Assembly: GCA_054601695.1 (NCBI GenBank)
Contig: BAAHQB010000356.1
Span: forward strand, 1-64,000
DNA length: 64,000 bases
Source of the DNA: Amorphochlora amoebiformis
Lineage: Eukaryota > Cercozoa > Chlorarachniophyceae
Direction of reading: 5' to 3'
The notes below the pieces were generated by a model. That model made no database searches and was not told the DNA's origin. It worked only from the letters and a program-made list of their open reading frames with translations. Below, piece by piece: positions 1-34,564 of this stretch (position 1 is the first letter of the stretch; each line of letters begins with the position of its first letter). The position numbers and the translations under genes were made by a program.

Positions 1-89
1 GCTGCTAGACCACATCCATTGTCACATCACCTAGTGGTAGGAATGTACATTTTAACTTTTAGTTTGTCTTTCGAGCAGGAGAGAGAGCA

Positions 90-345
90 CTGCGTCTTCG
101 TCTCCTTTCTAAGCTTGCTCCCTTTCTCCCTCTTCCTCCTTCTCTCTTCCCTCTCCCCCATTTCTCCCCTGTCTCCCATTTCCGCTCTTCCCCAGTCTTT
201 CTCTTTCCTTCCCTCTCTTCCAACCCCTCCTCTCCCCTTATCAACCTCCCTCATTCTATTCCTATCTCCCTCCCCCTTCTCTTCCTCCTCTCCCTTCCTT
301 CCCTCTCCCCCAACTCCCTATCAGGCACCTGGAACATCTCCTCCA
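90..345. repeat. C/T-rich low-complexity tract
   Basis: The + strand from about 90 to 345 is almost pure pyrimidine (runs of CTCCC, CTCTTCC). Weaker purine-rich DNA follows at 480-600. The open frames here are compositional artefacts. No splice sites or protein motifs are convincing. It lies upstream of the first candidate start codon at 746 and could be part of a promoter or an intron. Confidence 0.6.
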
Positions 346-745
346 CCAAGCTCTTTAAGCGGCCGGCCAAACTCTGTGATATGCTTATTCTCGGCCCGGA
401 GTCGTGGGTCCGTTGTTGATGACTCCTAAAGGGCCCAGAATACATGTATGAATTGTAAAGGCTGTTATAGAGGGAATTAGTGAAGGGGGGTAGAGCGATC
501 GGGGAGTGAGCTGGGAGAGCAGAGATGGAACAGGTGAGAGGAGGAGAAGAGAGGAAGGAGAGAGGTAGAAAGAGAGGACAGGAAGAGCAAACGGAGCTTA
601 AATTCGTCCTGTCCAATTAATTACCCCTTCCAGTCGATAGGAGGATGGAATTAGGGCCTGTCTTGCTCTCTCTGGACTTGTCGTTGGCTCCAGGCGTCCG
701 AAACTCCTTCATCATTTCCGAGACCTTACGCCGTCGAACGCTGCG

Positions 746-787
746 ATGGCGCCCAAAAGGAAAAAAGACGGAGAGGAAATAAACAAG
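746..787 (+). CDS. Candidate first coding exon (MAPKRKKDGEEINK)
   Basis: An ATG at 746 opens a short lysine-rich frame that ends at a good splice donor (AAG|GTAAGG, 787/788). It could be the first exon of the kinase gene downstream or of an unrelated short gene. The bases around 889-950 hold a frame reading LELVYALCDDLAVRH, which loosely resembles the FLxxELPxR region of PDK kinases, but I could not close the phases between the two. Treat as a candidate only. Confidence 0.3.
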
Positions 788-1340
788 GTAAGGAGGGTCG
801 TTGAGAGTGGCAAGAGTGTGGTAATATAGATGCATGCGATTTATTCGGAAATTAATTATGCAATGACTTAAAGGCACGTACCCTTCAGAGTATCATCGCA
901 GGAGACCGCTTTGGAACTGGTGTATGCTCTTTGTGACGACCTGGCCGTACGGCACAAGCCTGGCTGAGAAAGATACACTCCAGGCTCGGCTCCGGGTGAG
1001 AAATATCGCCATGGTTTGCAGATATGAAAATGATGAGCAAGGAGAACGACTCTATTTTTTGTGTCACTATAAGATTGGGTTTCCTGGATGCCCAAGCGTC
1101 GATTGGCCCTCCATTGCCGAGGAATTAAGTTTTAATACGCAATATTTCGGCGGCTGTTTAATCTCTTTGGAGTGGGGCCGACGTTGCGGCTGCTCGTGAA
1201 AAGCTCTCACAGGCCAACCCGTCTTCTAAACGATGCCGATGATGAGCATGAATGCGGCAGTAAGCCATACGCATACGCTCAGTCAGTTTTTTCCGATATC
1301 TACCATACCAGGACATAATGCTCAATTTTTCCGGACTCAG

Positions 1341-8136
<6,796 letters not shown>

Positions 8137-8158
8137 TATAAAGGATATAAATGTGTAT

Positions 8159-8193
<35 letters not shown>

Positions 8194-8302
8194 ACATATA
8201 TACACATATATATATGTAAGCATATATATAAATTAAAAATTATATATATATATATATATATACATATATAATATATAATTATATTTATATATGTATAATA
8301 TA

Positions 8303-8342
<40 letters not shown>

Positions 8343-8368
8343 GTGTATATAATATGTGTATATAATAC

Positions 8369-8415
<47 letters not shown>

Positions 8416-9318
8416 TATAAAAATATGAAGTACATATGTCTACTATATGTGTACAATTTATACAAACATATCTCTGCAATATACACATATGTAATACCCA
8501 CAAACAAGATGTATTGAACTTTTTCGATACTAGTTTCCCAACCGTCCTTGGTTGCTCAATCATTGCACATACATAAGTAATAATACATATGTATATGTAG
8601 ACTCGGGAGCAACTGTGAAAGTCTGCCTGCTCCTGTGCAATGTAGCCCCGGTGAACTGGATTCGACTTACGTTCCCTACCCGGGATATACGGCCTATTAA
8701 CATATTAATACGGATAACGTTGTATCCGTTATAAATACTCCGGCGATGTAAGCTGCTGAGAACACGTACACGTGGAAGCAGTGGGTTACGGCACGCGCAC
8801 TGCTATGTATATATGTCGCTCAAAGTTTATGTCACTATTGTGTTACGCCATAATTCTGGAGCTATACTGGGCTGTTTCTAGCACATCTACTTTCCACCAG
8901 TTCTAGTCCCAGTGAAACGTGCTCATCTCTAGACTACTAGTATATGACATCTGGTATACATACATATATATTATCTAGATCTATAATAGTCACTAGAGCC
9001 TGAGTCATGAAGCTTTATGCATGATCATGAGTAGTTCTCTTGGTTATGGCTGGTCTAGTCATTCAATCCAGTCCATTCAGTGCCACTTACTGTCATATTG
9101 TTACCGTAAATTGGAAACTTGAATATTAAAAAAAAGTAGTACTAGACTAGACTATATGTAAATAAATATGTACTACGATCTTCAATCTAGACTATATTAT
9201 ACGATGTACATGCGCGTTGCACATACTGATGACTCAAATTAAACTTTCCAGGCTTAGCATATGTAATGTTCACTGATATTAGACTGGGACATACCATAGG
9301 TACCCGGTCGGACTATTC
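8137..9318. other. Convergent intergenic region with CTAG-rich island
   Basis: This gap separates the 3' ends of the kinase gene (+) and the SufD gene (-). The first 400 bases are (TA)n. A unique stretch follows at 8550-8880 in which I recognise no gene. From about 8895 to 9215 there are roughly nine CTAG tetranucleotides in 320 bp, far above the one or so expected by chance. Similar islands occupy the other two convergent gaps of the window. Confidence 0.6.
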
Positions 9319-21126
<11,808 letters not shown>

Positions 21127-21317
21127 CTAGAAACCCGTTTGCAATAATGTACGGTCATTCACAAAAGTTGCCAAAATGTTGATAATATGCATGCGTTTGT
21201 ATTCATGTGTATATATGTTTCCACCGCGAAATCGCGTATGTACGTGTGTGCGTGTGTGTGTTTCCTGTTGTGTATGTTTGTATGTTGATTTACGTTACAA
21301 TGAAGCGGTTCGTATAT

Positions 21318-21575
21318 TGTTACAGCATAGAGCTAGCACGGAACCTATAGCTAGTTAACTACGCGTCGGATCGCTAGACTACCGTCATATTCGTAATCTA
21401 CGCATGCGAATTAGCAATAGTCATCCGAGGGGAAGATCTTCCAAGGGAAGACCTTAGGTAGGGAAGGCCTTCTACGCGAGAATTTTCTTGAGAATTTAGT
21501 CATTATCATTTGCCATAATCCAAACGGACTTGAATCGAACTTTGGACTACCATCTACTATACCACTGCGCTAACA
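21318..21575 (+). repeat. 5' LTR of TR-GAG element
   Basis: 258 bp, TG...CA termini, identical to 22675-22932. It contains three CTAG sites (AGAGCTAGCAC, TATAGCTAGTTAAC, GATCGCTAGAC) and the palindromic AAGATCTTCC. I see no clear TATA box or polyadenylation signal. Confidence 0.93.
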
Positions 21576-21592
21576 GGTTATGAGCCTCAGCA
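21576..21592 (+). promoter_or_regulatory. Primer binding site for initiator tRNA-Met (anticodon region)
   Basis: GGTTATGAGCCTCAGC begins one base after the LTR. Its reverse complement reads GGCTCATAACC, the anticodon stem-loop of initiator tRNA-Met. Drosophila copia uses this internal half-tRNA priming rather than the tRNA 3' end. The ATG in it pairs with the CAU anticodon and is also the gag start codon. Confidence 0.75.
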
Positions 21593-22587
21593 TTAAGGAC
21601 CTACTGGCCCTCTCCACGAAGATCAATCTTAGCAAGAGTGACTATGAGGACTACCGCCTACGAGTGAAGAACATGTTCCGTGCTGTCGGGTTCGCTCAGG
21701 CTTTCGAAGTCCCCGTCGCCCCTAAGATGCCTTCACTCGAGCCAGACTCCGAACCAGAGACACCATTCAAGCCCGTGATGAAGTCCCGGAAGAAGAGCAA
21801 GAAGAAGCCCAAGGCACAGGAGAAGAAGCACCAAATCGATGCTGCATCCTACCAAACCTTTGAGCATCTCAACATCTTCTCCTCAGAGACTTGCGAAGGC
21901 TACTCCATGAGTAAAGTGCTATCTACGCCAGAGTATATCTGGAAAGCTTACTACTCGTCACTCGACCCCAGCGAGGCGAAGGCGAGAGATCAAGCCCATG
22001 CAGTACTGGCACTTACCCTCGGAAACAAGTACAGCTACCTACAACATGGAAAGGACGATCCAGCCTACCTCTGGGCCAAGATTAGAGATAAGTTCGAAGG
22101 ACCGACAATGCATCAGTACCTCCACTTGTCCCGCAAGCTCGCAAATCTTCAGATTAAAGATTGCAACAATGATTTCCTCAAGTACGCCAGCGAGATCGAG
22201 CTCTTGATCCGCAAGCTACAGGCACATGGAGACAAGTTCCTTGAGAAACGTAAGGTGAGCTCCCTACTAGCCGGGCTAGACGTCCAAGAGTACGACTCCA
22301 TCATGGCGGTGCTTGAGAACAAGGAAGATATCAGCTTCCAGGAGACCGTAAGCAGGATCGCTGCCTATCTTCGACGCAAAGAAGATCATAAGAGTGATTA
22401 CACATGGAGCGATATGACAGCTTCGCTTCGTGACAAGGTGAGGCAGTGCCATCATTGCGGCAAGAAAGGGCACACCAAGAGGACCTGCTGGGAACTTCAT
22501 GGTAAGCCCGGGGCTACCAAAAAGGGGGAGCATGAAGATTCCAATGCAGCCGGCCTAGTCGACAGCGACGACGACTACAATTGGTGA
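21580..22587 (+). CDS. gag: Copia-type Gag polyprotein, stand-alone
   Basis: 335 aa, ending in TGA at 22585-22587. Residues 1-35 resemble the copia Gag N-terminus (short basic/aromatic DYEDYRLRVKNMF). A Lys-rich insert (SRKKSKKKPKAQEKKH) follows near residue 70. Residues about 125-275 resemble the UBN2/copia Gag fold (WKAYYSSLDPSEAKARDQ, LANLQIKDCNNDFLKYASEI, VSSLLAGL). Residues 288-301 form a CX2CX4HX4C zinc knuckle (CHHCGKKGHTKRTC) for RNA packaging. No protease active site (D-S/T-G) follows, and the frame closes cleanly, so this is a complete Gag rather than a truncated polyprotein. The start at 21580 is five bases after the LTR; the next in-frame Met is about 31 residues on. Base composition is much more GC-rich than the surroundings. 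Confidence 0.9.
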   Translation: MSLSIKDLLALSTKINLSKSDYEDYRLRVKNMFRAVGFAQAFEVPVAPKMPSLEPDSEPETPFKPVMKSRKKSKKKPKAQEKKHQIDAASYQTFEHLNIFSSETCEGYSMSKVLSTPEYIWKAYYSSLDPSEAKARDQAHAVLALTLGNKYSYLQHGKDDPAYLWAKIRDKFEGPTMHQYLHLSRKLANLQIKDCNNDFLKYASEIELLIRKLQAHGDKFLEKRKVSSLLAGLDVQEYDSIMAVLENKEDISFQETVSRIAAYLRRKEDHKSDYTWSDMTASLRDKVRQCHHCGKKGHTKRTCWELHGKPGATKKGEHEDSNAAGLVDSDDDYNW

Positions 22588-22663
22588 GCGGCGATACAGC
22601 GGAAGAGCATGAGACTACTTACTCAAAAGCGCAGCCAAGCCAACGACTTGCAGTAGCTACGCG

Positions 22664-22674
22664 TTGAGGGGGAG
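22664..22674 (+). promoter_or_regulatory. Polypurine tract
   Basis: TTGAGGGGGAG abuts the TGTTAC of the 3' LTR. This is the expected place and composition of the plus-strand primer in LTR elements. Confidence 0.8.
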
Positions 22675-22932
22675 TGTTACAGCATAGAGCTAGCACGGAA
22701 CCTATAGCTAGTTAACTACGCGTCGGATCGCTAGACTACCGTCATATTCGTAATCTACGCATGCGAATTAGCAATAGTCATCCGAGGGGAAGATCTTCCA
22801 AGGGAAGACCTTAGGTAGGGAAGGCCTTCTACGCGAGAATTTTCTTGAGAATTTAGTCATTATCATTTGCCATAATCCAAACGGACTTGAATCGAACTTT
22901 GGACTACCATCTACTATACCACTGCGCTAACA
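22675..22932 (+). repeat. 3' LTR of TR-GAG element
   Basis: 258 bp, no difference from the 5' copy by direct reading. It is followed at once by a (TA)n array. Confidence 0.93.
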
Positions 22933-23062
22933 ATATATATATATATATGTGTGTGTGTGTGTATGTGTGTATATGTATGTATATACATATCATATGTGTA
23001 TATGTGTATGTGTGTATATATGTGTAAAAAAAATATATATATTTCTTGCATATTATATTATA

Positions 23063-23142
<80 letters not shown>

Positions 23143-23183
23143 GTTCATATATACATATAATATATATATATATATATATATGT

Positions 23184-23219
<36 letters not shown>

Positions 23220-23259
23220 GTATGTACATATATATATATGTGTATTCGTTATATTTGTA

Positions 23260-27964
<4,705 letters not shown>

Positions 27965-27966
<2 letters not shown>

Positions 27967-28021
27967 GACCAACTACCTTATCTTCAAGCCATCACCCTAC
28001 ACCCCCGACGCTCAGCTGGAG
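27965..28021 (+). CDS. Candidate start exon (MTNYLIFKPSPYTPDAQLE)
   Basis: ATG at 27965 opens a 19-codon frame ending at a plausible donor (CTGGAG|GTGATC). A phase-compatible candidate exon exists at 29078-29125 (reads [16 protein letters not shown], then GTAACC). The ATG overlaps the - strand start of the C2 gene in a shared CATG, so at most one is probably used. It might be the 5' end of the TerD-like gene downstream, but I could not connect them. Confidence 0.3.
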
Positions 28022-28089
28022 GTGATCTCCTGAAATGTCCTGAATTGACCTCACTCATCGTATCTCCTCGTGTCTTCTTTACCCGCGTC

Positions 28090-28360
28090 CTCATGTTCTC
28101 AACTCCTAATAATGTCCTCATGTCCTCATGCCCTCACGCCCTCATGCCTGCCCTCATGCCCTCATGCCTGCCCTCATGCCCTCATGCCTACCCTCATGCC
28201 GTTATGTTCTCATGCAGTCATATGCCTGATGCCCGAATGCCCGAATGCCCTCATGTCCGTTCTCAACTCTCATGCCCTCGTGTCCTCACGTCCTAATACG
28301 TCCTAGTGCGCTCGTGCCCCCATAGCCTCGTTTCCTTGCCCTCATGTCCTCACGTCAATA
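28090..28360 (+). repeat. CCTCATGCC-type minisatellite
   Basis: Short imperfect units CCCTCATGCC and CCTGCCCTCATGC. No coding evidence. Confidence 0.8.
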
Positions 28361-28659
28361 CAGCATGAGATGATTTCTATTTGATGTTCAATTACCCCGA
28401 TGCCGCACTGCTTGTTCACAACTGTCCGGGTGCTATGCGCCATGTGTGTTTGAGAGATCTAGGCGTCTGGGACTATGTATGTGTGGCGTCTGGGACTATG
28501 TATGTGTTTTTACGTCTCGCAAGTGTTTGGTGTGTGCGCGTTGGTGTGCGCTTTGTGTGTGTGTTTTGTGTGTGTGTTTGTGGGGGTCTGTATCTAATGC
28601 GACAGTGTTTAGTTTTGTGTGTCGAATGATTATTGTTTCATGTAAACGTTTGGTGAGCA

Positions 28660-28775
28660 TCGGTCGTCGACTGTGCATCACTACGTGTCATTTGCGTGTT
28701 GCATGTGTGAATTGGGGGTCGTCGACTGTACATCACTACGTGTCAATAGCGTGTTGCATGTGTGAATTGGGGGTC
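28660..28775 (+). repeat. Two-copy direct repeat, about 58 bp
   Basis: GTCGTCGACTGTGCATCACT... is followed by a second copy GTCGTCGACTGTACATCACT... with few changes. No gene is recognised between 28022 and 29077. Confidence 0.8.
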
Positions 28776-28840
28776 ATACATAGTAAATTATATATATAAT
28801 ATACATATATATATATATATATGTATATGTGTAGTAATTA

Positions 28841-28922
<82 letters not shown>

Positions 28923-28925
28923 ATG

Positions 28926-28986
<61 letters not shown>

Positions 28987-29077
28987 TTATGTGCATATGT
29001 ATATGTGTATGTATGTATATATGTACATATACACACAAACATATATATATATATATATATATATGATGCTATTATAG

Positions 29078-29125
29078 ATAATGCTCCAAGGGATGGTGAC
29101 GGCCAAGATGATCAAAGGAATCCAG
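29078..29125 (+). CDS. Candidate internal exon, unassigned
   Basis: Flanked by TTATAG acceptor and CCAG|GTAACC donor; 16 codons in phase 0 ([16 protein letters not shown]). A second candidate lies at 29817-29880 (CATTAG acceptor, GGAG|GTTTCA donor). They may belong to the same + strand gene as 27965-28021 or 32059. No family is recognised. Confidence 0.3.
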
Positions 29126-29164
29126 GTAACCCACACCACAGCAACAAATGTCATTTTCGTCAGA

Positions 29165-29600
29165 TTGTTCGTGAGACAATGCATCAACATCGACATATCT
29201 TCATATCGATATGCCAACAAACAATATATCAACATCTACATATCTTCCTATCATGCCAACAAACAATATATCAACATCGACATATCTTCATATCGACATG
29301 CCAACAAACAATATATCAAGATCGACATATCTTCATATCGATATGCCATCAACATCGACATATCTTCATATCGATATGCCATCAACATCGACATATCTTC
29401 ATATCGATATGCCATCAACATCGACATATCTTCATATCGATATGCCATCAACATCGACATATCTTCATATCGATATGCCATCAACATCGACATATCTTCA
29501 TATCGATATGCCATCAACATCGACATATCTTCATATCGATATGCCAACAAACAATACATCAACCTCGACATATTTTCCTATCGACATGACAACTTACCGG
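29165..29600 (+). repeat. 33-bp minisatellite
   Basis: About eleven copies of CAACATCGACATATCTTCAT plus ATCGATATGCCAT, some with a CAACAAACAATATAT insert. Unit length is a multiple of 3, so several frames on both strands stay open, which explains the long open frames here. No start, splice or family evidence for coding. Confidence 0.9.
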
Positions 29601-30046
29601 CTCCACAATACATCAAGATTCAAGTGTAGACGTCTGTACTCTTAGATGCGACTGATGCTATTCAAAGCCCGAGTACCCCAAGTGGCATCCATGATTCCAA
29701 TGCTACGCGTCGAAAAGGGATACTGGTGAGACGCAAGGGGATGCATGGAAGTGACCCAGTCCGTTGTCTTGATAATGAATCAGCTATGCCCATTTTCTTA
29801 TTTTCATTGTCATTAGGACGTTCAAGTCTCAGTGCCCGAGTATACATCATCCTCAGATTCTTATTGAATGCTTCTTGGAGGTTTCATCAACATATCTTAT
29901 TGTTATTAGTATTACTGTTATTGTAGTTGTTGCATATGTACAGAACAGGTGTATGCATACCATTTTAAATATATATCACACTACCTATACCTGCATTTTT
30001 CTAACATGTACGTTTAAATCATTTACACGCACATATTATATATATG

Positions 30047-30112
<66 letters not shown>

Positions 30113-30135
30113 TATATATATGTGTGTTTTATATA

Positions 30136-30215
<80 letters not shown>

Positions 30216-30285
30216 GTGTAAATGTGTGTGTGCGTGTGTTGGCAAAGTACATAATGAGATGTTATTTTTATACATACATATATAC

Positions 30286-30333
<48 letters not shown>

Positions 30334-30339
30334 CATATA

Positions 30340-30412
<73 letters not shown>

Positions 30413-30445
30413 GTATATATATACATAATATATATATCGCATGTC

Positions 30446-30478
<33 letters not shown>

Positions 30479-30541
30479 TATGTAAATATATTTATATAAT
30501 ATATATATATATATATATAATATATATGTACATATACATGC

Positions 30542-30606
<65 letters not shown>

Positions 30607-30612
30607 AAATAT

Positions 30613-30652
<40 letters not shown>

Positions 30653-30689
30653 TACGCTTTTATTTAATCATAGCTGTTGGATTTAGCAG

Positions 30690-30900
30690 TGTTAGTCCAC
30701 AGTTAGTTTGAGACTCGTGCGGCATATCATATACCACTTGTCATAGTTCAACTGCTCCACTTGAATTATCATTAACTTGGGCCCACTGATGTTTTCTAAT
30801 ACCACTCCACTCCTCTTCTCCTTTTCTTTCTTTCTTTTCTCCTCGGAACCCATGAGTTGAAACCATCGGAGCTCATGAGTTGAAACCATCGGAGCCCATG
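30690..30900 (-). other. Unique stretch with Lys/Glu-rich frame, uncertain
   Basis: The - strand frame reads SEEKRKKEKEKRSG then VEQLNYDKWYMICRTS. The phrase LNYDKW recalls the N-terminus of copia-type Gag proteins, so this could be a retroelement scrap. Two copies of CATGAGTTGAAACCATCGGA flank it. No LTRs are seen. Confidence 0.25.
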
Positions 30901-31009
30901 AACGTATACGTGTATTTATATATTAATTTATGATGCACGTATCATGAACATGTGAAAGTTCATATTTGAAACCATTTCCGTAGGTTTTCGAGGAGCTAGG
31001 ATTCAAGCC

Positions 31010-31420
31010 TATCAGCAAACACTCGTACTTGCTAATCCCTCTTTTCAACCATCAACACACGCATGACAAGATCCTAGCTATTAGCAAACACTCGCACTCG
31101 CTAATCCTTCTTTTCAACCATCAACACACGCATGACAAGATCCTAGATATCAGCAAACACTCGCACTCGCTAATCCCTCTTTCAACCATCACCACACGCA
31201 TGACAAGATCCTAGCTATTAGCAAACTCTCGAACTCGCTAATCCCTCCTTTCAACCATCAACACATGCATGACAAGATCCTAGCTATTAGCAAACTCTCG
31301 TACTCGCTAATCCCTCTTTTCAACCATCAACAAACACACTTATACAAGATTCTAGCTATCAGCAAACGCTCGTACTCTGTAATCACTCTTTTCAACCATC
31401 AGCACTCTCATGACGCATGA
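31010..31420 (+). repeat. Minisatellite, unit about 62-65 bp
   Basis: About six copies containing CAACCATCAACACACGCATG, ACAAGATCCTAGCTATTAGC and AAACACTCGCACTCGCTAAT. No coding evidence. Confidence 0.88.
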
Positions 31421-31424
31421 CAGC

Positions 31425-31872
31425 TAAATCCAGTCTGACAAGATACATATAACAGTCCAATCCAGTCTGATAAGATACACATGACAGTCAATCCAGTCGG
31501 ACGAGATACATATGACAGTCCAATCCAGTTAGTCGGATGAGATACATATGACAACCCAATCAGTCTAGTCTGACTAGATACATATGACAGTCCAATCCAG
31601 TCTAGTCTGACGAGATACATGTGACAGTCCAATCCAGCCCGACAAGAGACTTGTGACAGTCCAATCCAGTCGAGCCTGACAAGATACATATGACAGTCCA
31701 ATCCAGTCTGACGAGATACATATGACAGTCCGATCTAGTCTGACGGGACACATATGACAGTCGAATCCAGTTAGTCTGATGAGATACATGTGACAGTCCA
31801 ATCCAATCCAGTCTGACGAGATACATGTGACAGTCCAATCGAGTCTGATAAGATGCATATGACAGGCAAATC
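31425..31872 (+). repeat. Minisatellite, unit about 33 bp
   Basis: About thirteen copies of GACAGTCCAATCCAGTCTGA then CGAGATACATAT, more diverged at the ends. It directly follows the preceding array. Confidence 0.88.
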
Positions 31873-32058
31873 CACTCGTTTGCCCCTCCTGGTGCGACGT
31901 TGTTCAAGAGTGAAGAAAAGGTGGGGTGTTTGCACTTAGTAGACCGCATTCGATCTCCACCGTATGCATGTACATGAGCATGACCCTCTGCCTCTCTCAC
32001 GCGTGGGTGTGATACGATATGATCCGGATCCGGATCCGGATCCGAATCGTGGATTTAG

Positions 32059-32186
32059 GGTCTTGAGCATTGCATCCTGCCTGATTACGGAAAGAAAGTG
32101 GGAGGTGACTTGAAAAAGGAGGTACATTATTCGACCTTCATTGTACTTGTACATTGTATACATACATATATATATATATATATATT

Positions 32187-32272
<86 letters not shown>

Positions 32273-32292
32273 GTATATATTTGAAATTGTGC

Positions 32293-32333
<41 letters not shown>

Positions 32334-33308
32334 TATGTAAGTTTGTATGTATGTATGTATATAGTCAATGGGTTTGTTCGTCCGATGTTTGTGTGTTAGT
32401 TGTAGGGAAGCTGCAATTCACTCCCTGTTTGTTGTAGGCTAGTTGCAACCATAAAGGTGTTGTCGTAGGCAGCTAGTTGCAATGAAAATGGTCTTGTCGC
32501 AGGCAAGAGGCAATCAAAGCCCTGTATATTGTGGCTCAGTGCAATTTAGTCCCTGTTTGTTGTAGGGTAGGTAGTGTTGTGAAATATGCTTTGTTATAGG
32601 GTAGGGTAGGTAGAATAATTGAACTCTGTTTGTCGTGGGTTGGGTTCAAACCTGTTTGTCGTGCGTTGGGTTCAAACAAGTCTGTCCCGGTAGGTTGAAT
32701 TAAGACAACTGTCTTGTTGTAAGCTAGGTGCAGTTGAAGCCCTGTTCATAGTGGGTTAGGTCCAATTCTTCCCTGTTTGTTGTAGGTGAGTGCAGTTAAA
32801 TCTGTCTTTGCAGTAGAGACACAATCCAGTCGGTCCTGTTTGGTGTAGGGTGTGTGCAATTAACTCCCTTATGTTGTTTTGTAGGTGCAATTAAATCCTC
32901 TGGCTTCCGTCGACATGCTGCCCAACAGCGCACTTTCTATAGTAACAAAATCACATCAACTAACCACACAAGCACGTACGAAACAGAGCAGACCGACAGC
33001 TTTCATCAAAACTTGAAACAGAATCCCTTGTCTTCAATCTCTCCACACGTGCAGATGCATGCCTGAGATGAACACGTTAGCTTACGTTTCTCACATGTGC
33101 CAACGCATGTTGAGGATGTACGTAGGATGACGATAAATATCGTGGTTTTTCTTAGTCTGAAATTGCGGAGAAATCCGAAGGGCGGGTCGTGTTTGGAGTC
33201 GGATGGGGGCAGACTCAAGACAAGACAGCAAAGATGCTTGGATTGCCACAAGGCGTTGACATCGACCTGGTAAACGCACGCAAACACAGATATTATACAT
33301 TTATATAT

Positions 33309-33362
<54 letters not shown>

Positions 33363-33370
33363 TGTGTACA

Positions 33371-33401
<31 letters not shown>

Positions 33402-34050
33402 ATTATACGTAACGAATAAGTACGGGGAGGTGATAAGAATGCTGTCCCCCAAGGGCAATCGGGCGCTCAACAAGAAAACCTCAACGGGAATGTCCCTTTA
33501 CGCCGGTATTTACGCATTTCACTTGGAATCGTGCACTTTGTACCGTTTTGAGGTTGAAATGAATACATGTTTTGTTGCTCATGATGCGATAAGGAATTCG
33601 CATCAGCATGGACTCTAAGAAAGGCAATGCTGAGGGGGATGATGAGCGGTTCATCCTCGAGCCTGACTTCTTTCCCAAGTATGTCCACTCCATAGTCGTG
33701 GCATTGCAGGTCCATCTCCATCCAAACGCAACGCCTGTGTTCGTTTCTACCCCTGTTTCTGTATCTGCATCTCTTTCTTGCAATTGTATTTCTATCAATA
33801 TTGGACTCTGGAAATCTTTCGTGCACGTGTGGTATTGATTATGTCAAGTTTACATTGTTGGGTGCTCAACGCATCGGATGATTTGTTTTCATTCTCATCT
33901 GATTTAATGGGTTGTTGGGAATTTGGGCTTTGTTTTGGGTTAAGATCCAATCTGGCGCGGCATCGTTTCGTGACGTCTTTGATGTATACCTGCGGTAGCT
34001 TAAAAATCTACGCATTCATACAACACTACACTTTAATAGATAACATACCA

Positions 34051-34098
<48 letters not shown>

Positions 34099-34180
34099 TG
34101 TATATACACATACCTATCACATTTATATGTATATATATATATATATATACATATATATATGTGTGTGTGTAATATACATG

Positions 34181-34229
<49 letters not shown>

Positions 34230-34243
34230 ACATATATATATAT

Positions 34244-34285
<42 letters not shown>

Positions 34286-34320
34286 CATATATATATATAT
34301 AATATATATTACATATATAC

Positions 34321-34375
<55 letters not shown>

Positions 34376-34411
34376 CGCAGCATTTTGGATACATCAAGAC
34401 AGGGAATTGAG
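32059..34411 (+). CDS. TerD-like (tellurium-resistance/SCP2-type) domain protein, multi-exon
   Basis: TerD domains are Ca2+-binding beta sandwiches first known from bacterial stress operons and also found in eukaryotes. Exons: 32059-32121, 32885-32941, 33213-33269, 33400-33505, 33594-33709, 33945-33994, 34381-34411; all phases close. Family-like pieces in order are [20 protein letters not shown] (TerD GxDxDLDxSxFLL...G), [20 protein letters not shown] (DNxTGxGxGDDE) and [20 protein letters not shown] (V.NAFIRI.D..TG). The start lies upstream of 32059 and was not found. The C-terminal part may continue into 35590 (ATG GCA AGG ATT CTG, reading MARILRVK before a donor) and the exon at 37017, which would fuse it to the C2/PDZ gene; I could not prove the link. 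The first exon's frame is the least certain. Confidence 0.6.
32400..32884 (+). repeat. Degenerate array of exon-start/acceptor copies
   Basis: Repeating units of 40-60 bp, each with a TGTTTGTTGTAG-like acceptor followed by GGTxxxTGCAATTAAxxCCC. The true exon at 32885 begins TTGTTTTGTAG|GTGCAATTAAATCC, so the array consists of copies of that intron/exon junction placed upstream of it. Confidence 0.7.
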
Positions 34412-34564
34412 GTAAGTGTTTTGAAATGAATAGCACTTTGTGCTCATGTTCAAATTAATAACTGTTCAAATGAATATTTGCTCAAATGAATACTAAATCC
34501 ACTTGAAATCAATACCACTTGTACTCGTTAACATACCGAAATTTAGTGCCCATCAAGCTTATTT

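Larger units (their letters stand above)
21318..22932 (+). mobile_element. TR-GAG type LTR retrotransposon (gag only, non-autonomous)
   Basis: A complete element of 1615 bp. Two 258-bp LTRs, identical over their whole length by my reading, start TGTTACAGC and end GCGCTAACA (21318-21575 and 22675-22932). Between them lie a primer site directly after the 5' LTR, one gag frame, and a purine tract directly before the 3' LTR. There is no protease, integrase, reverse transcriptase or RNase H, so it must borrow enzymes from a full copia-type element. Flanks are ATAT on both sides (target inside TA sequence), compatible with a 4-5 bp duplication that cannot be read unambiguously. LTR identity means a very recent insertion. 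It sits about 190 bp upstream of the most 5' SufD exon found. Confidence 0.93.

Noticed and set aside
29165-29600. CRISPR-like regularly repeated 33-bp units
   Set aside because: Units are contiguous with no unique spacers, in a eukaryotic genome; it is a minisatellite.
29081-29645. Repeat protein of [11 protein letters not shown] units
   Set aside because: Open in several frames on both strands only because the 33-bp unit is a multiple of three.
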